A stretch of DNA of 64,000 nt from Pseudomicrostroma phylloplanum (lineage: Eukaryota > Basidiomycota > Exobasidiomycetes > Microstromatales), in assembly GCA_039545275.1 (NCBI GenBank), contig BCHS01000007.1, positions 248,001 to 312,000 of the forward strand, written 5' to 3'. The stretch's first letter is position 1. Each line of letters opens with the position of its first letter. The notes under the pieces were generated by a model that worked only from the letters and a program-made list of their open reading frames with translations, was not told the DNA's origin and did no database searches. The translations under genes were made by a program, and so were the position numbers. Positions 9,959 through 20,743 of this stretch are shown here, piece by piece.

Positions 9959-11743
9959 ATGCCATTCCGTCTGCCAGCAGCACTCTCTACCACATTCACT
10001 CGTACCGCACTTGCCAACACTTGCAAGTCCAACTCCACTAGGCTACCCACCGCACTTGCCTCTGTACGAGCCAACACACCTCGCAGCTTCGCCTCATCCT
10101 CTAGGACAATGTCGATCCCTGTGCCCACCGACTACGTGAGTGTCATCAGCCAGTCAGCTGGACAGCTAGAGAGTAGAGGGTGAACTCAAGGCGAATGCAT
10201 GGGGTAGCCTTCGTCTGCAGCAACAGCCGTTCTGACGCCACTACCCACGTATATGCGCTCCTTGCCCCCTTCCCAGAACAAGTGTCTTTACACTCCCCTC
10301 ACCGAGGCTGATCCCGAGGTGCAGAAGATCATCGAGGATGAGACCTACCGTCAGTTCTCGGGCCTAGAGCTCATCGCCTCGGAGAACCTCACCTCCCTGG
10401 CCGTCATGGAGGCAAATGGCTCCATCCTCACCAACAAGTACTCCGAGGGTCTCCCCGGCGCACGATACTACGGTGGTAACGAGCACATTGACAAGCTCGA
10501 GAACCTCTGCCGTGAGCGAGCTCTCAAGGCCTTCGACCTCGACCCCAAGATCTGGGGCTGCAACGTCCAGCCTTACTCTGGTTCCACTGCCAAGTGAGTC
10601 GAGACTATCTCGAACTTCTTCTCGCCACCCACTGGCTCATTATGCTCACGCCTGCCTGTATCACTTCGCCCACCTCCCCATTACAGCTTCGCCACCTTCA
10701 CTGCTCTCCTCAATCCCCAGGACCGTATCATGGGTCTCGGTCTCCCCTCTGGTGGTCACCTGACTCACGGTTACTACACCGCCAAGAAGAAGATCTCCGC
10801 CTCTTCCATCTACTTCCAGTCGTTCCCTTACCAGGTCGACACCAAGACTGGTCTCATCGACTACGAGACCCTCCACAAGAACGCTGACCTCTACAAGCCC
10901 CGCATGGTCATCTGTGGTGGTTCCGCTTACCCCCGTGACTGGGACTACGCCAGGCTGGCCGAGACTGCCAAGTCGCAGGGTGCCTACCTCATGGCCGACA
11001 TTGCCCACATCTCTGGTCTCGTCGCTGCCAAGAAGCAGAACAACCCCTTCGACTACTGTGACATTGTCACCTCGACCACCCACAAGACCCTCCGTGGTCC
11101 CCGTGCCGGTATCATCTTCTTCCGAAAGGACCGTGAGACAGATGTCGAGGCCAAGATCAACGCTGCCGTGTTCCCCGCCTGCCAGGGTGGTCCCCACAAC
11201 AACACCATTGCTGGTATCGCCGTTGCCCTGAAGCAGGCCGCCGACCCCACCTTCCAGGAGTACGCAACCCAGATCATCAAGAACTCGCAAGCCGCCAGCC
11301 AGAAGCTGCACGACCTCGGCTACAAGCTGCAGACCGACGGCTCGGAGAACCACTTGATCCTGTGGGACCTGCGCCCGATTCAGCTCACCGGCTCCAAGCT
11401 GGAGGGTCTGACCGACCTGTGCCACATCACCATCAACAAGAACGCCGTCGTTGGTGACGTGTCTGCAATGACCCCCGGTGGTGTCCGTCTGGGCTTTGCC
11501 GCCCTGACCTCGCGAGGCATGAAGGAGAACCACATGGTCGAGGTCGTCGAGTTCCTGCACCGTGCCGTGCAGCTCTCGCTGGAGATCCAGAAGACTTCCG
11601 GCAAAAAGCTCGTGGACTTCAACAAGGCTGCCGCCGCCCACGACGGTGTCAAGCAGCTGTCAAAGGACGTCGAGGCCTTTGCCACTCAGTTCCCTCTGCC
11701 TGGTGTGCCGGACACCCAGACCATCAAGAAGTACTCTTCGTAA
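9959..11743 (+). CDS. SHMT: Serine hydroxymethyltransferase, probable dual mitochondrial/cytosolic
   Basis: Three exons, 9959-10135, 10277-10593 and 10687-11743, give 516 aa. It converts serine plus tetrahydrofolate to glycine plus 5,10-methylene-THF, the cofactor thymidylate synthase uses. The PLP-lysine motif [14 protein letters not shown] (Lys near residue 298) is intact, as are [18 protein letters not shown] and [14 protein letters not shown]. The first 50 residues are Arg/Ser/Thr/Ala-rich and lack acidic residues, like a mitochondrial presequence. A second Met at residue 51 (ATG 10109) begins [14 protein letters not shown], which looks like the start of cytosolic SHMT, so one gene may supply both compartments. 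Codons are strikingly C-ending (GCC, ACC, GTC, AAC, AAG), a sign of high expression compared with its neighbours. Donor of intron 1 follows the DY codons. Confidence 0.96.
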
Positions 11744-12346
11744 AGAGTGCCTCTTGTCCTCAGCGATGAGTAGAGCGATTGCGCCAAAATGGGCTTTCTG
11801 ATCAGAGAGAAGTGGAGGGAGTCATGGAGGAGTTGGGATTTTGGAGCACACACACTTCAACCTGTTGGTGCTCGTATCTGTCTCCGGCCCTTGACTGCCA
11901 ATCATGTCTCTCTCTGGTTCTGGGACTAGATCGTCTGCCCTTTTCTTGTTTTCCACACCTGTGTCACATCTTCGCCCCCGTTCCCCACACTGTCCACTAC
12001 CTACCTCCCCGCGCCCCACCCACCTACCCGCTCATGACTTTTACCTTGGCAATTTCAACTTTGTGTATCACCATCGATATCAGTCGCGTGGTGTGTCTGT
12101 GTGTGGTCGGGCGAAGGGCTGTAGGTAATTCTTCGGTATTACAAGAGACTGAGCAAGACACGAGGGGGCACAGCGAGGCGTGGGCTGGAGATTTATACAG
12201 GTATAGGAGGAGAGAAGGGCAGAAATATGTAGACAAGGCGAGCAGCGAGAAAGTGAAGGAGAATGAGCCGAGCGAGCGAATAAGCAAGCCACGAGCTTGC
12301 AAGTCGTGACCCACCATCTCTCTCTTCCTTCTCACATCATCGCCCT
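11744..12346. other. Intergenic, convergent 3' regions
   Basis: Lies between SHMT (+) and the zinc-ribbon gene (-). Several frames are open for 65-176 codons, but none has family features and all overlap one another on both strands. It presumably carries the two 3' UTRs. No RNA gene was recognised. Confidence 0.5.
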
Positions 12347-13100
12347 CTACTTGTGCGGGTATCCACCCCCATATCCACCCTGTCCCTGCGGCGGGTACCC
12401 TCCACCCATCATATGCCCTCCACCAGGTGGAGCCCCCGCCCTCTGTGGCTTATAGCTACTGTCCTGGTCAACCGCCCACTGACAGATGCCGCACTGGTAG
12501 ATGTGCTTTGCCTTCATTGGGATCAGGGGAATGAAGCAGATCGAGAAGACTTTGCGCGATTTGCAGGTTACGACGGAGGCGTTGTGGCAGCTGGGAGAGG
12601 GTGGTGAGAGAGGGGGCGAGGAAGAGGTGGTGTCAGTTTGACGTCTGTAGTAGGACAAAGTGGCGCTATGCTTAGAGGTTGTTGAGCACTCACCGAGGAC
12701 AGACGTAGGCTGAGCCGTCTCCTTCTTGCTTGACCTTTCCATCACAACCAAACAAGATCGGCAGACAGAAGAAGAAGTCTATGAGGTGGATGGCGATAAT
12801 GTAAGGGGGTCAGTACGATTGTAAGTAGAGGTGATAGGGTTGTACCATGATTTGTGAAAGAAGAGGGAGGCTGCGAGAGGTTCGCATAGAGGGTGGCAGC
12901 ACAGCCGTGGTGGCGCATGACGAGCTGTCTTTCCACCGCATCATTCCAGACTCCAGGTCTACTGAATCACTCAGTACGCTAGAGTAGCGGCCACTGAGCT
13001 GCTGTTCAAATCTGTTGCGGACTGATCTGAACCACTTCTTGGATCGCTACATGGGACTGGTCGTATCGTCCCTCCACCTGGAGCTACGCTACTCACCCAT
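12347..13100 (-). CDS. Small zinc-ribbon protein with Gly/Pro-rich tail
   Basis: Three exons, 13100-13097, 12778-12694 and 12590-12347, give 110 aa. The start is a 4-base exon (ATGG) directly before a GTGAGT donor; only this joins in phase to AC-TTC-TTC and gives MDFFFCLPILFGCDG, the expected N-terminus. Two CxxC pairs, YVCPRC near residue 30 and YQCGIC near residue 61, form a zinc ribbon around a basic/hydrophobic segment (SRKVFSICFIPLIPMKAKH). The last ~40 residues are rich in Pro, Gly, Gln and Tyr. Basidiomycetes and ascomycetes have similar uncharacterised zinc-ribbon proteins; no function is established. The first intron is 318 nt, long for this region. The gene diverges from the Cbp6-like gene. 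Confidence 0.78.
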
Positions 13101-13663
13101 CTTGTGAAAGGGCTAGCTGGCTTCTATGAGTTGCACTTGATGCGTAGGCTGGACGAGGATCTAACTGAGCACAGAAAAGGATATTGGTATCGGATACTGT
13201 TCGATCGGATTGGTGTGTGGAGCGGAGAAAAGGCGAAAGGCAGTCTGCAAGGTGCTGATTTCCTTTCCTCGGCGAGATGTAGACTCTGCCCGGCTATGCT
13301 CCTCTCAATGTCGTCTGCCTGCAGCACTGCATCATTCAACCTGCCCTGCTTGGGCTTGCGCCTCCCAGCTCCGCTCTGGGTACCCGTTTTCTTTCCGATC
13401 CGGTTCCGTCTTGTGTCTTGCGCCGGCTTCCGTTCCGAGGTCGAGCACGCTTGGTAAGAAGTTAGAAAGAGTGGAGTAAAGTGGGCGAACGATTTTGGCG
13501 AGGAAGCTTAGAATGCTCGCTGCAGTCGATGCTTCCATACCGACGTCGCCCTCCCCTAAGTGACATCGTTACCCACACTGCTACGTACTAGCCTGCCTCA
13601 CCTCATTCCAAGCAACCTCTCACCTCATTTCGCCTCGCCTCGCCTCACATCGCCCTCGCAACC
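13101..13663. promoter_or_regulatory. Divergent promoter region, zinc-ribbon / Cbp6-like
   Basis: Contains the 12-bp CTTCCGTTCCGA core at 13427-13438, preceded by further TTCCG half-sites (CTTTCCGATC and CGGTTCCGTC at 13391-13410). The 50 bases before the plus-strand start are a CT-rich leader with TCGCC repeats. No coding sequence was recognised. Confidence 0.5.
13427..13438 (+). promoter_or_regulatory. Recurring promoter motif CTTCCGTTCCGA, copy 3
   Basis: Shares the 12-bp core with the copies at 2319-2330 and 9695-9706. Two additional TTCCG half-sites lie within 40 bp upstream. Again it is in a divergent promoter, here with a mitochondrial gene on one side. Confidence 0.45.
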
Positions 13664-14192
13664 ATGGCATCCCAAGCCGCCTCGATCCGCGCCCGTCTAG
13701 TCCGTCTGACAAAGACGTGGCCTGTAGACCCCCTACGACCCAACCTCTCCTTTGCCGGCGCAATCGACAAGAATGTAGTGCAGCGCGTCAACTTTGATAC
13801 GCTCAGTCCAGAGGGAATCAAATATGCGCAGAGGGCCGTGGAGAGTCTAGAGGGGATTCGAGTGGGGAGGGAGAGTGTTGAGGTGAGTTTGAGGAAGAGA
13901 CAGAGGGCGGGACAGAGCAGGGCAGGGAGAGTACGCCGGCTGGTACCCTCTGTCTCTATCCAGTCTTTGGTGACATCGAAGAGCAGGACAACAAAGCTCA
14001 CTTTTCCACCAACTTGCTCTCCTCACCTCCCACCCCTCGCAGCACCCAACAGCGCAGAGTATCCTCCGCCCCAAGTCCGACCCAGAATACTATGCCCGCA
14101 TCCGCCGTGCAGTGGAAAAGGTGTCAAAGGGAGAAAAGTTGACTATGACATTCGCGCAGAGGATGAGGGTCTTCTTTGGTGGGAAGCCGTAG
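13664..14192 (+). CDS. CBP6: Cbp6/UQCC2-like cytochrome bc1 assembly factor
   Basis: Two exons, 13664-13882 and 14043-14192, intron 160 nt, give 122 aa. The N-terminus has the family pattern RARLVRLTKTWPVDPLRPNLSF-type (Trp-Pro-x-Asp-x-Leu-Arg). The C-terminal exon ends with DPEYYARI followed by TFAQRMRVFFGGKP, which matches the end of yeast Cbp6 (NPQYY-type and a final MRT-x-LFGK). Yeast Cbp6, with Cbp3, binds the mitochondrial ribosome exit and newly made cytochrome b for complex III assembly; UQCC2 is the animal counterpart. This protein is shorter than yeast Cbp6 (162 aa), lacking central sequence. Assignment rests on these two end motifs. Confidence 0.75.
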
Positions 14193-14467
14193 AGGAGAGC
14201 AGAAGTGACACCTATTATACTAAGGAAGAGGAGTCAGAGGGGGATCGAAGGGAATGGGAGGAGCGGGTAAGATAGGCCCTTGTATTTGTACTGGCATCGT
14301 ACGAGCCACAAAGATATCGTGAGCCTCATCAGTCTCAGGGAAAAAAGATTATATATCAAATAGTGTAGAGAAAAAGCGGTATACTGGAGCCAAATACATC
14401 GCAACGATCTCAATCCAGACGTGAGAGGCTTCCTCGAGAAGATCTCTCCCTGCTACACAGACATCCC

Positions 14468-15371
14468 TCACAGCGTCTTGCCCATCTTGAGCGCCTGTGC
14501 ATTATCAATCACTACCACACTCCCTGCCCCACCGGCTAAAGCTGGTCCACTAGGCTTGCTCCCAATACCCTTACTGCTCAGCCCCTCCGCTCCCACTCTG
14601 ATAGCTTCAACCATACACTTGCCCAGTACACTCGTAGGGATCTCTGCCGAGTCAGAAACCTTGGAGAGGACATTGTGGGTGAAGAGGCCGTAGAAGTGCT
14701 CCAGGCGACGCGGTTGGGCTCGCTGGGCGCCGTAGAGGAAGCCGGGACGGAAGAGGAGCACGTCGCTGTAGCCGAGGGAGGAGAGGCCTTCCTCTGTTAG
14801 GCCTTTCGACCTGTGCAGTGGGAACGAGGGACAAATGAGAACAGTCGTGAGAGGTCTGTAATCTAGCGATGCAGCAGCTGCCGGCATGACGCCATCTGCA
14901 CATGCTGCTCAGCGCAGGCGCTCCCTTGACTCACTTGGGGTACAAGAAGCGAGAGCTGCTATCTGCCATCTGTGCAGAGCAGTACACCACCTTCTGTGAC
15001 TTCCCACCTTCAACTCTTGCGGCCTTGGCAGCGGCCAAGACGTACTCCCTGTCGATCCTCTCAAAGGGCTTTGCCCCTCCCGCTCCAGCCCTCGTAGTGC
15101 CCAGCGCAATCAACACACTGTCCGCCTTGACCTCCTTGAACTTTTCAACCTGACTAGCATCTCCATCGCAGAGCTTCTCGAAGTCCACTACGTGCTCGAC
15201 CACCTTGCTGTCGGAGGATGAGGGGGTGGAGGAGGGCTTGCGCACGAAGCTGTGGATGGTCGTGTAATGTGGGGAGGCGATGAGGGAGGAGAGAACCTCG
15301 GAGCCTACAGCGCCTGTGGCTCCCAGCAACAGAGCTGTCTCGCCAGAAGAAGTATTGGATGTATCTGTCAT
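14468..15371 (-). CDS. FMP52: Fmp52/TIP30-like NAD(P)-binding protein, mitochondrial
   Basis: Two exons, 15371-14935 and 14810-14468, intron 124 nt, give 259 aa. A Rossmann fold starts near residue 12 with LLLGATGAVGSEV, the atypical SDR nucleotide-binding glycine motif. ALGTTRAGAGGAKPFERIDREYV and VYCSAQMADSSSRFLYPKSKG follow; the latter supplies the Y-x3-K pair of the SDR active site. RPGFLYG near residue 170 is the family signature shared with HTATIP2/TIP30 and yeast Fmp52. Yeast Fmp52 resides on the mitochondrial outer membrane and its substrate is unknown. The gene converges on the Cbp6-like gene and diverges from AspRS with 261 bp between starts. Confidence 0.88.
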
Positions 15372-15632
15372 CGTAATAGACGACGGGAAGTGAGTAAGAT
15401 CAGGATGACTGTTCTGCTCTGCGATGGCTTCCCGTCGGAATCGCAGGCGTAGCGAGCGGACTGTGGAGCGGCGGCGATCGGCCCGGAAGGAGGTGGAGTG
15501 CGTGGAGTGGTGCAGGCCAAGAGTCACAGCCAAAAGGGAAAAGAGCAAGGAAGGACTGAGGCGCATAGCATAGACTACCTGGGCGATATCAATACCACAC
15601 CACCACCACCCATACTTTGCCCGCAGATCACC

Positions 15633-17485
15633 ATGGCAGACGTAGAGGAGAAGACTCAGACACCTGCTGGCACCCAAGAGGAGGAGCTCAAGTGAGTACA
15701 GGCATGCTCAGGCAGAGCGCACCACTCCCCCCAGCTCGTATTGCTGTGCCATGAAGCTCACCTCGCAGCCTCGTCCTGGCCTTGCTACAGCCCCGACGGA
15801 ACCCCCCTCTCGGACAACCAAAAGAAGAAGCGGGCAAAGGCAGCCGAGAAGGAGAGGCTCAAGGCTGAAAAGGCGGCCAAGCAGCAACAGGAAAAGGCCA
15901 CAAAAGAGGCAAACGAAGTCGACTTTGCATCGCAGAATTATGGAGAGCTGCCGCTGAACCAGTCGCAGGAGAGGCATGGACGAAAGTACGCTTCCCTAGA
16001 GGATGTAAAGGCTGAGAATGATGGCAAGCCCATCTACTTCTCTGCTCGTATCCAGACTAGCCGAACGCCCTCGAGCAAATTCGTCTTCTTGACGCTGCGC
16101 TACGGCTTCCACTGTGTCCAGGCGGTCCTCGCTCAGGCTCCCGAGCAGGTATCCAAGCAAATGACAAAGTGGGCTGCTCAGCTGCCTTCAGAAACCATCG
16201 TTCAAGTCGAAGGTACCGTTAGCAAGGTCGCAAAGCCCATCGAGTCCTCCACCGTTACTGCAAAAGATGCCGAGGTGAAGCTGTCCAAGATCTTCGTCGT
16301 TTCGAAAGTTCAGCCGTCGGTTCCTCAGCCCTTTTACGTAGACGATGCTACCCGCTCTGATGCTGAGATTGAGGCTAGCCAGAGTACGGACCGACCGATG
16401 CCAGGTATCCCCATCGATCTGCGATTGGACAACCGTATCCTTGATCTAAGAACCACCACCAACCAGGCCATTTTCCGCATCCAACACGGAGTCTCCAAGC
16501 TCTTCAGGGAGTACCTTGAGAACCGAGACTTTGTCGAGCTTCACACTCCCAAGCTGCAAGGAGCCGCAACGGAGAGTGGAGCGAGTGTGTTCAAGGTCTC
16601 CTACTTCAAGGGCTCTGCTTTCCTCGCTCAGAGTCCCCAGCTGGCGAAGCAAATGGCCATCGCTGCCGACTTTGGGAAGGTCTACGAGATCGGGCCCGTC
16701 TTCCGAGCAGAGGACAGCAACACTCCTCGTCACATGACCGAGTTCACCGGCCTGGATCTCGAGGTGGCCATCGAGGAGCACTACCACGAAGTGCTGGAAC
16801 TCCTTGGCAACCTCTTCAGCTTCCTATTCCAGGAGCTGCCTAAGCGCTACGCACGGGAGATTGCCATTGTGCGCAAGCAATTCCCATCAGAGGACTTCCT
16901 TGTCCCTGACCAAGTAGTCAAGCTCGAGTTCCCTCAAGCTGTCAGCATGCTGCGCGAGGTCGGACAAGAAATGGGCGATTACGACGATTTGTCTACCGAG
17001 CAAGAGCGAGTCCTTGGTCGACTGGTGCGGGAAAAGTACCACACCGACTTCTTCATGCTGGACAAGTTCCCTACGGCCATCCGACCCTTCTACACCATGC
17101 CCGACCCCAAGAACCCCAACTACTCGAACTCCTACGACTTTTTCATGCGCGGACAGGAGATTATGAGTGGAGCGCAGCGAGTACACGATGCTGACCTGTT
17201 GGAGAAGAGGATGGGAGAAGTCAACATCCCCGTAGAGGCCATGAAAGAGTACGTCGAGGGCTTCAGGCTGGGATGCCCGCCCCATGCCGGTGGTGGAATT
17301 GGACTGGAGAGAGTCGTCATGTTCTACCTCGGACTGGTGAGTAAGCCGAGAGCTGGCTCTTCCGGAACGATGCAACTTTGAGGCGACAATATAGACTGAC
17401 GCTTCCATCCCAACTTCGATCTCTGCAGGGCAATATCCGAAGGGCCAGCATGTTCCCGCGAGACCCCAAGAGGTTGGCACCGTGA
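15633..17485 (+). CDS. DPS1: Cytosolic aspartyl-tRNA synthetase
   Basis: Three exons, 15633-15691, 15791-17336 and 17429-17485, give 553 aa. It charges tRNA-Asp in the cytosol. A Lys/Ala/Glu-rich N-terminal extension (residues 20-70, DNQKKKRAKAAEKERLKAEK) is the eukaryotic tRNA-binding helix. An OB-fold anticodon-binding domain follows (about 85-190), then the class II catalytic core with FRIQHGVSKLFREYL, motif 2 around GPVFRAEDSNTPRHM and motif 3 GGGIGLERVVMFYLGL, completed after splicing by the invariant ending NIRRASMFPRDPKRLAP. The start ATG is in a good context (CACCATGG). The penultimate ORF codon would otherwise read into intron 2, so the 19-codon last exon is required. The arrestin gene converges on it. 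Confidence 0.97.
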
Positions 17486-17644
17486 GAGCTTGCCAGGAAA
17501 GAAAGACAGGGAAACCATTGCATTGGGATAGACGAAGAATCTGGAGGGTATACTGTGGCTCAGTTGCAATCTCGCTACTATATACGCCCCTTGCTCCCTG
17601 CGACCTACTCACTGCACCTTGCTCTGACCTGCTTGTCCGCCTCT

Positions 17645-20620
17645 TCATTGCTCAGCACCAGCCCAGAGAGCCCGCAGCTCACCCATCCTCTGTCTGCCCA
17701 GCACGCGCGTAGTCCCACGCCCGTCCACGCTCGTCGGATCCTTTCCCGGTAGCGCCAGTGCCTCTCTGCCTGGTGCTTCCTTGCTGCGCGCTTGGGTGAT
17801 ATGACGTCGCGCTGCTGCGGGCGCTGGTGCGTTGGGGACGAGCTCGGCTGAGCTGACCTTGCGAGTTGGATTGCTTAAGGGGCTGACATGGGTACGATGC
17901 TTGTGGTCGTGAAGTAGATCACCGTGGGTGCCGCCCATGCTGACAGGCACGGGCTGTGGAGTTATTTCGAACAACGAAGGCAAGACGACTCGCTTCTCCT
18001 GTTCTGCAACAGGTCCCTCTGACTTGTGTATAGCTCCACTCTTCTCGTGCTTGTCTTTCTCCTTCACCGCTTCTTTCACAGAAACAGGCCCGTGGGCAGC
18101 AGTGTCCGCGCCCTCGGCCATGGAAGACCAGAGTGCAGTGACCGAGGTGACGCGACCGTCTCTGCCGCCTCTCTGCGATTTGGCGGCGGAAGAATTACCG
18201 CCGGAGGGGCTGGCTTGCGAGCCTCCGACGCGGGGGGGATGGCTGGAGCTTGGGACAGGCCTGGGTTTACTGGTGGGTATCACCGTTGTTCTCTCGATGT
18301 GGGCATTGTTGTTGACTGCTGGGTCTTGCTTTCCTTCTTGCTTCAGCGGAAGCGCTTCCGTCGTCTTTGTCTGGGCTTCGGGTATGGAACCGCCCTTGTC
18401 TGTGGCGGTCTGTAAGGTTGTCTTCATGGGTGCCATCTTCGTCTCTGCCTGAGCCTCCGCACCTGTCGACTCGGTTGTGCATGCCTTGCTCAGGCGCACC
18501 GTTGGCGACATGGTGCTGCGGAGACTCAGACGAGTCTCCAAAGCTCCGAGACCCCCGCCTTGTGGGCTGGAGATGCCAGAGAGGGGCTTCGTTTTCTGAG
18601 AACTTTCGCAGGGTGCGGGTGAGATAGGTATAGGCCGTCTCACGAGTTGGACGTCCTTGGCGATTGGCAATTCTGCGATACTCTCTCCTGGCTCCTTCAC
18701 GGTGTCCTCGTTGACCAGCCTCTCGAAAAGGTCCACCTCTCTTTGCGAAACAGTCCTGACTCTGCTCTTCCACGGGGCGCTCTTCATCCAATCTGCATTG
18801 TACTCTGGATTCTTGTTGGTGGCCGCTTGATCTACGCGAGGTTGTGCGTCTTCTGTCTGGTGCACAGACGACAAAAGAGGGGCTACTGATGATGCGCGGA
18901 CAGGTGTGGGCCTCACGTCGACGTGATGCTCTTGGCGGGCATCACATGTCACCCGAGAGGTGGGGCAAGGCCTCTGGTCAACGCTCTCATCTGTGCTTCC
19001 TTGCGAACGGTGTAGTCTTGGCGGGCTGAGGGCCGCGTCCATACTTGTGGGGCTTCGCGGATCTTTCGGTGCAAATCGCCATGGCTGCGCAGCGACGTGC
19101 TCAAAACGAACAGGGTCAGAGCTGACAGCGGCCGGGCTCCAGATATCAACAGGCTGCTGGGCACTCTCTTGTGCCAGGATGAAAGGTGGCGAGAACACAG
19201 GACACTGTACGCTTTCATGCATGCCCATAGATGTCGCTGGTCTATTGACATATGCCATGATGGGAATTACTGGCCTGCTTGTAGCAGCTTGATGAACATA
19301 AACAGCCCCAGAGCTGACAGCCCTTGAGACAGCAGCCGCTATGTGAGGGTTTCTGTTCTCCTGCACTGACTGCGAGCGAATGCAAGGCGCCTGGTATACC
19401 TGAGGGTGCCAGTCACTTGGGTCAATTGAATGTCTTTCGGGTGCGACCTCTCGTGAGCCCATACCCTCGGTATGAGCGACGGAAACGCGCAGTCTGACCT
19501 CGAGATCTTTCGCAAAGGTGCCAAGGGGCAGCGCTACAACGACTTCGATCTTGACACCGAACAACCTCGTCTTGCGTACAGTCCTAGCCCCGACCGGAAT
19601 GTCTATAGGCAGGTTGAGGACAGTCTCGCTCTGGGCTTTGAAGTTGAAAGCGGCCCCTTGAAAGAGCTGCGTATGCACAGTCTCACTGATGGATGGTCCT
19701 TGCACACCAGCTGCACCTCCAGCAGGAAAGGTGAGAGTTCGGACGACTTCCAATCGAACACCATTTGTGTCCCTCTTGGACCAATTTCTTACCCCAATAC
19801 GAACCATAGCCTGCTCTCCCACAAAGTACAGGGATCGAGGCAATGCAGCTTCGAGCCAGATACCACTCTGTCCGCCCATGAAGAGCTTGGCTTCGCCTAC
19901 GTTCTCTACCGGTTGTCGATATATTGGCGCCTGCGCATCTTAACACCTCTCTGCCACGTCTGCCTCGGCAGCACACACCAGCGATGAGCGCGACTCTTCG
20001 TACCAGATCTGCAGACTTGCTCTGACAGAGTATCGCACTGCTGCGCTCCCGGGAAAAGCGATCGAGGAGGGTCCGGTGTGCGGCAAGCGGCAAGCGAAGG
20101 GAAAAGTGGTCTTCCCTTTGCGAGCTGTCCAGTAGCCATGAGTCGGCGCCGTAGGCAGTGCGGCATTTGATGGAGGAAGGTGGCCAGCTTGGAAAAGAAT
20201 ACGATTCTGCAGGAATATACGACTAGCCGCATGATCGTATGATGTCAGCTCTGAGGTGGCGAAAGGAAAAGCAGAAGGTCAATTCAGATACGACCTTACT
20301 GCTGGAACGGCACGGCAAACCAGCTACTAACCTTCAAGTCCTATCAATTCTACAGCAATCTCTCCCAGCCTCAAGTTCTGACTTGTGCTGCTCGTGAGCT
20401 CCACCTTTCCGGTAACGCGATCGCCAGCAATGTACGTGGCTTGGTCAAGCGCTATGGACAGCTTGACTTTGGGATGCTTGGCCACTGCCATCGGCCGTGG
20501 TCTTGTCGTATCGAGCTCCGTGAGCCAGGCTCCTGTGGGCCCAGGCTGCCATTGATGTTCTGTTGCCGGAGCAGCAGAGCCAAGAGATGTAGGGGAAGGG
20601 GCGTAGGGAGGCGAGAACAT
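17645..20620 (-). pseudogene. Arrestin-domain protein with one in-frame TAA (possible pseudogene or sequence error)
   Basis: Two exons, 20620-20332 and 20250-17645 (intron 81 nt). The N-terminal arrestin fold reads VKLSIALDQATYIAGDRVTG, ELIGLEELTSYDHAASRIF, then YWTARKGKTTFPF and YSVRASLQIWYEE. The frame then meets TAA at 19942-19940 and continues in the same frame as APIYRQPVENVGEAKLFMGGQSG and a C-terminal arrestin domain (IDIPVGARTVRKTRLFGVKIEV). The family is continuous here, so the stop interrupts it. With the TAA read through it would be 964 aa; as read it stops at 199 aa. The last ~500 residues are disordered Ser/Pro/Thr/Gln. Fungal alpha-arrestins recruit Rsp5-type ubiquitin ligases to plasma-membrane transporters; I saw no PPxY motif. 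An in-frame ATG at 20743 could extend the N-terminus by 41 residues. Confidence 0.75.
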
Positions 20621-20743
20621 CGTACAGCGAGCTTTGCGTACAGGCGTCGACGATGCCTTGTTGAACTTATCAGAGATCAGAAAAGTGAGTGAGTAGATTC
20701 CATTGGTGTCAAAGCATTTCGTCTCATGCTTGCTTCTCTCCAC

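Noticed and set aside
10661..11641. 326-residue open frame antisense to SHMT
   Set aside because: It is the reverse complement of strongly codon-biased SHMT exon 3; open antisense frames arise automatically there. The protein is Gly/Val/Leu/Glu repetitive and matches nothing.
19931..19957. 27-nt micro-intron that would remove the arrestin TAA
   Set aside because: Donor GTGGCA is unlike the GTGAGT/GTAAGT donors used elsewhere and the length is far below the 70-nt local minimum; kept only as one explanation in the finding.
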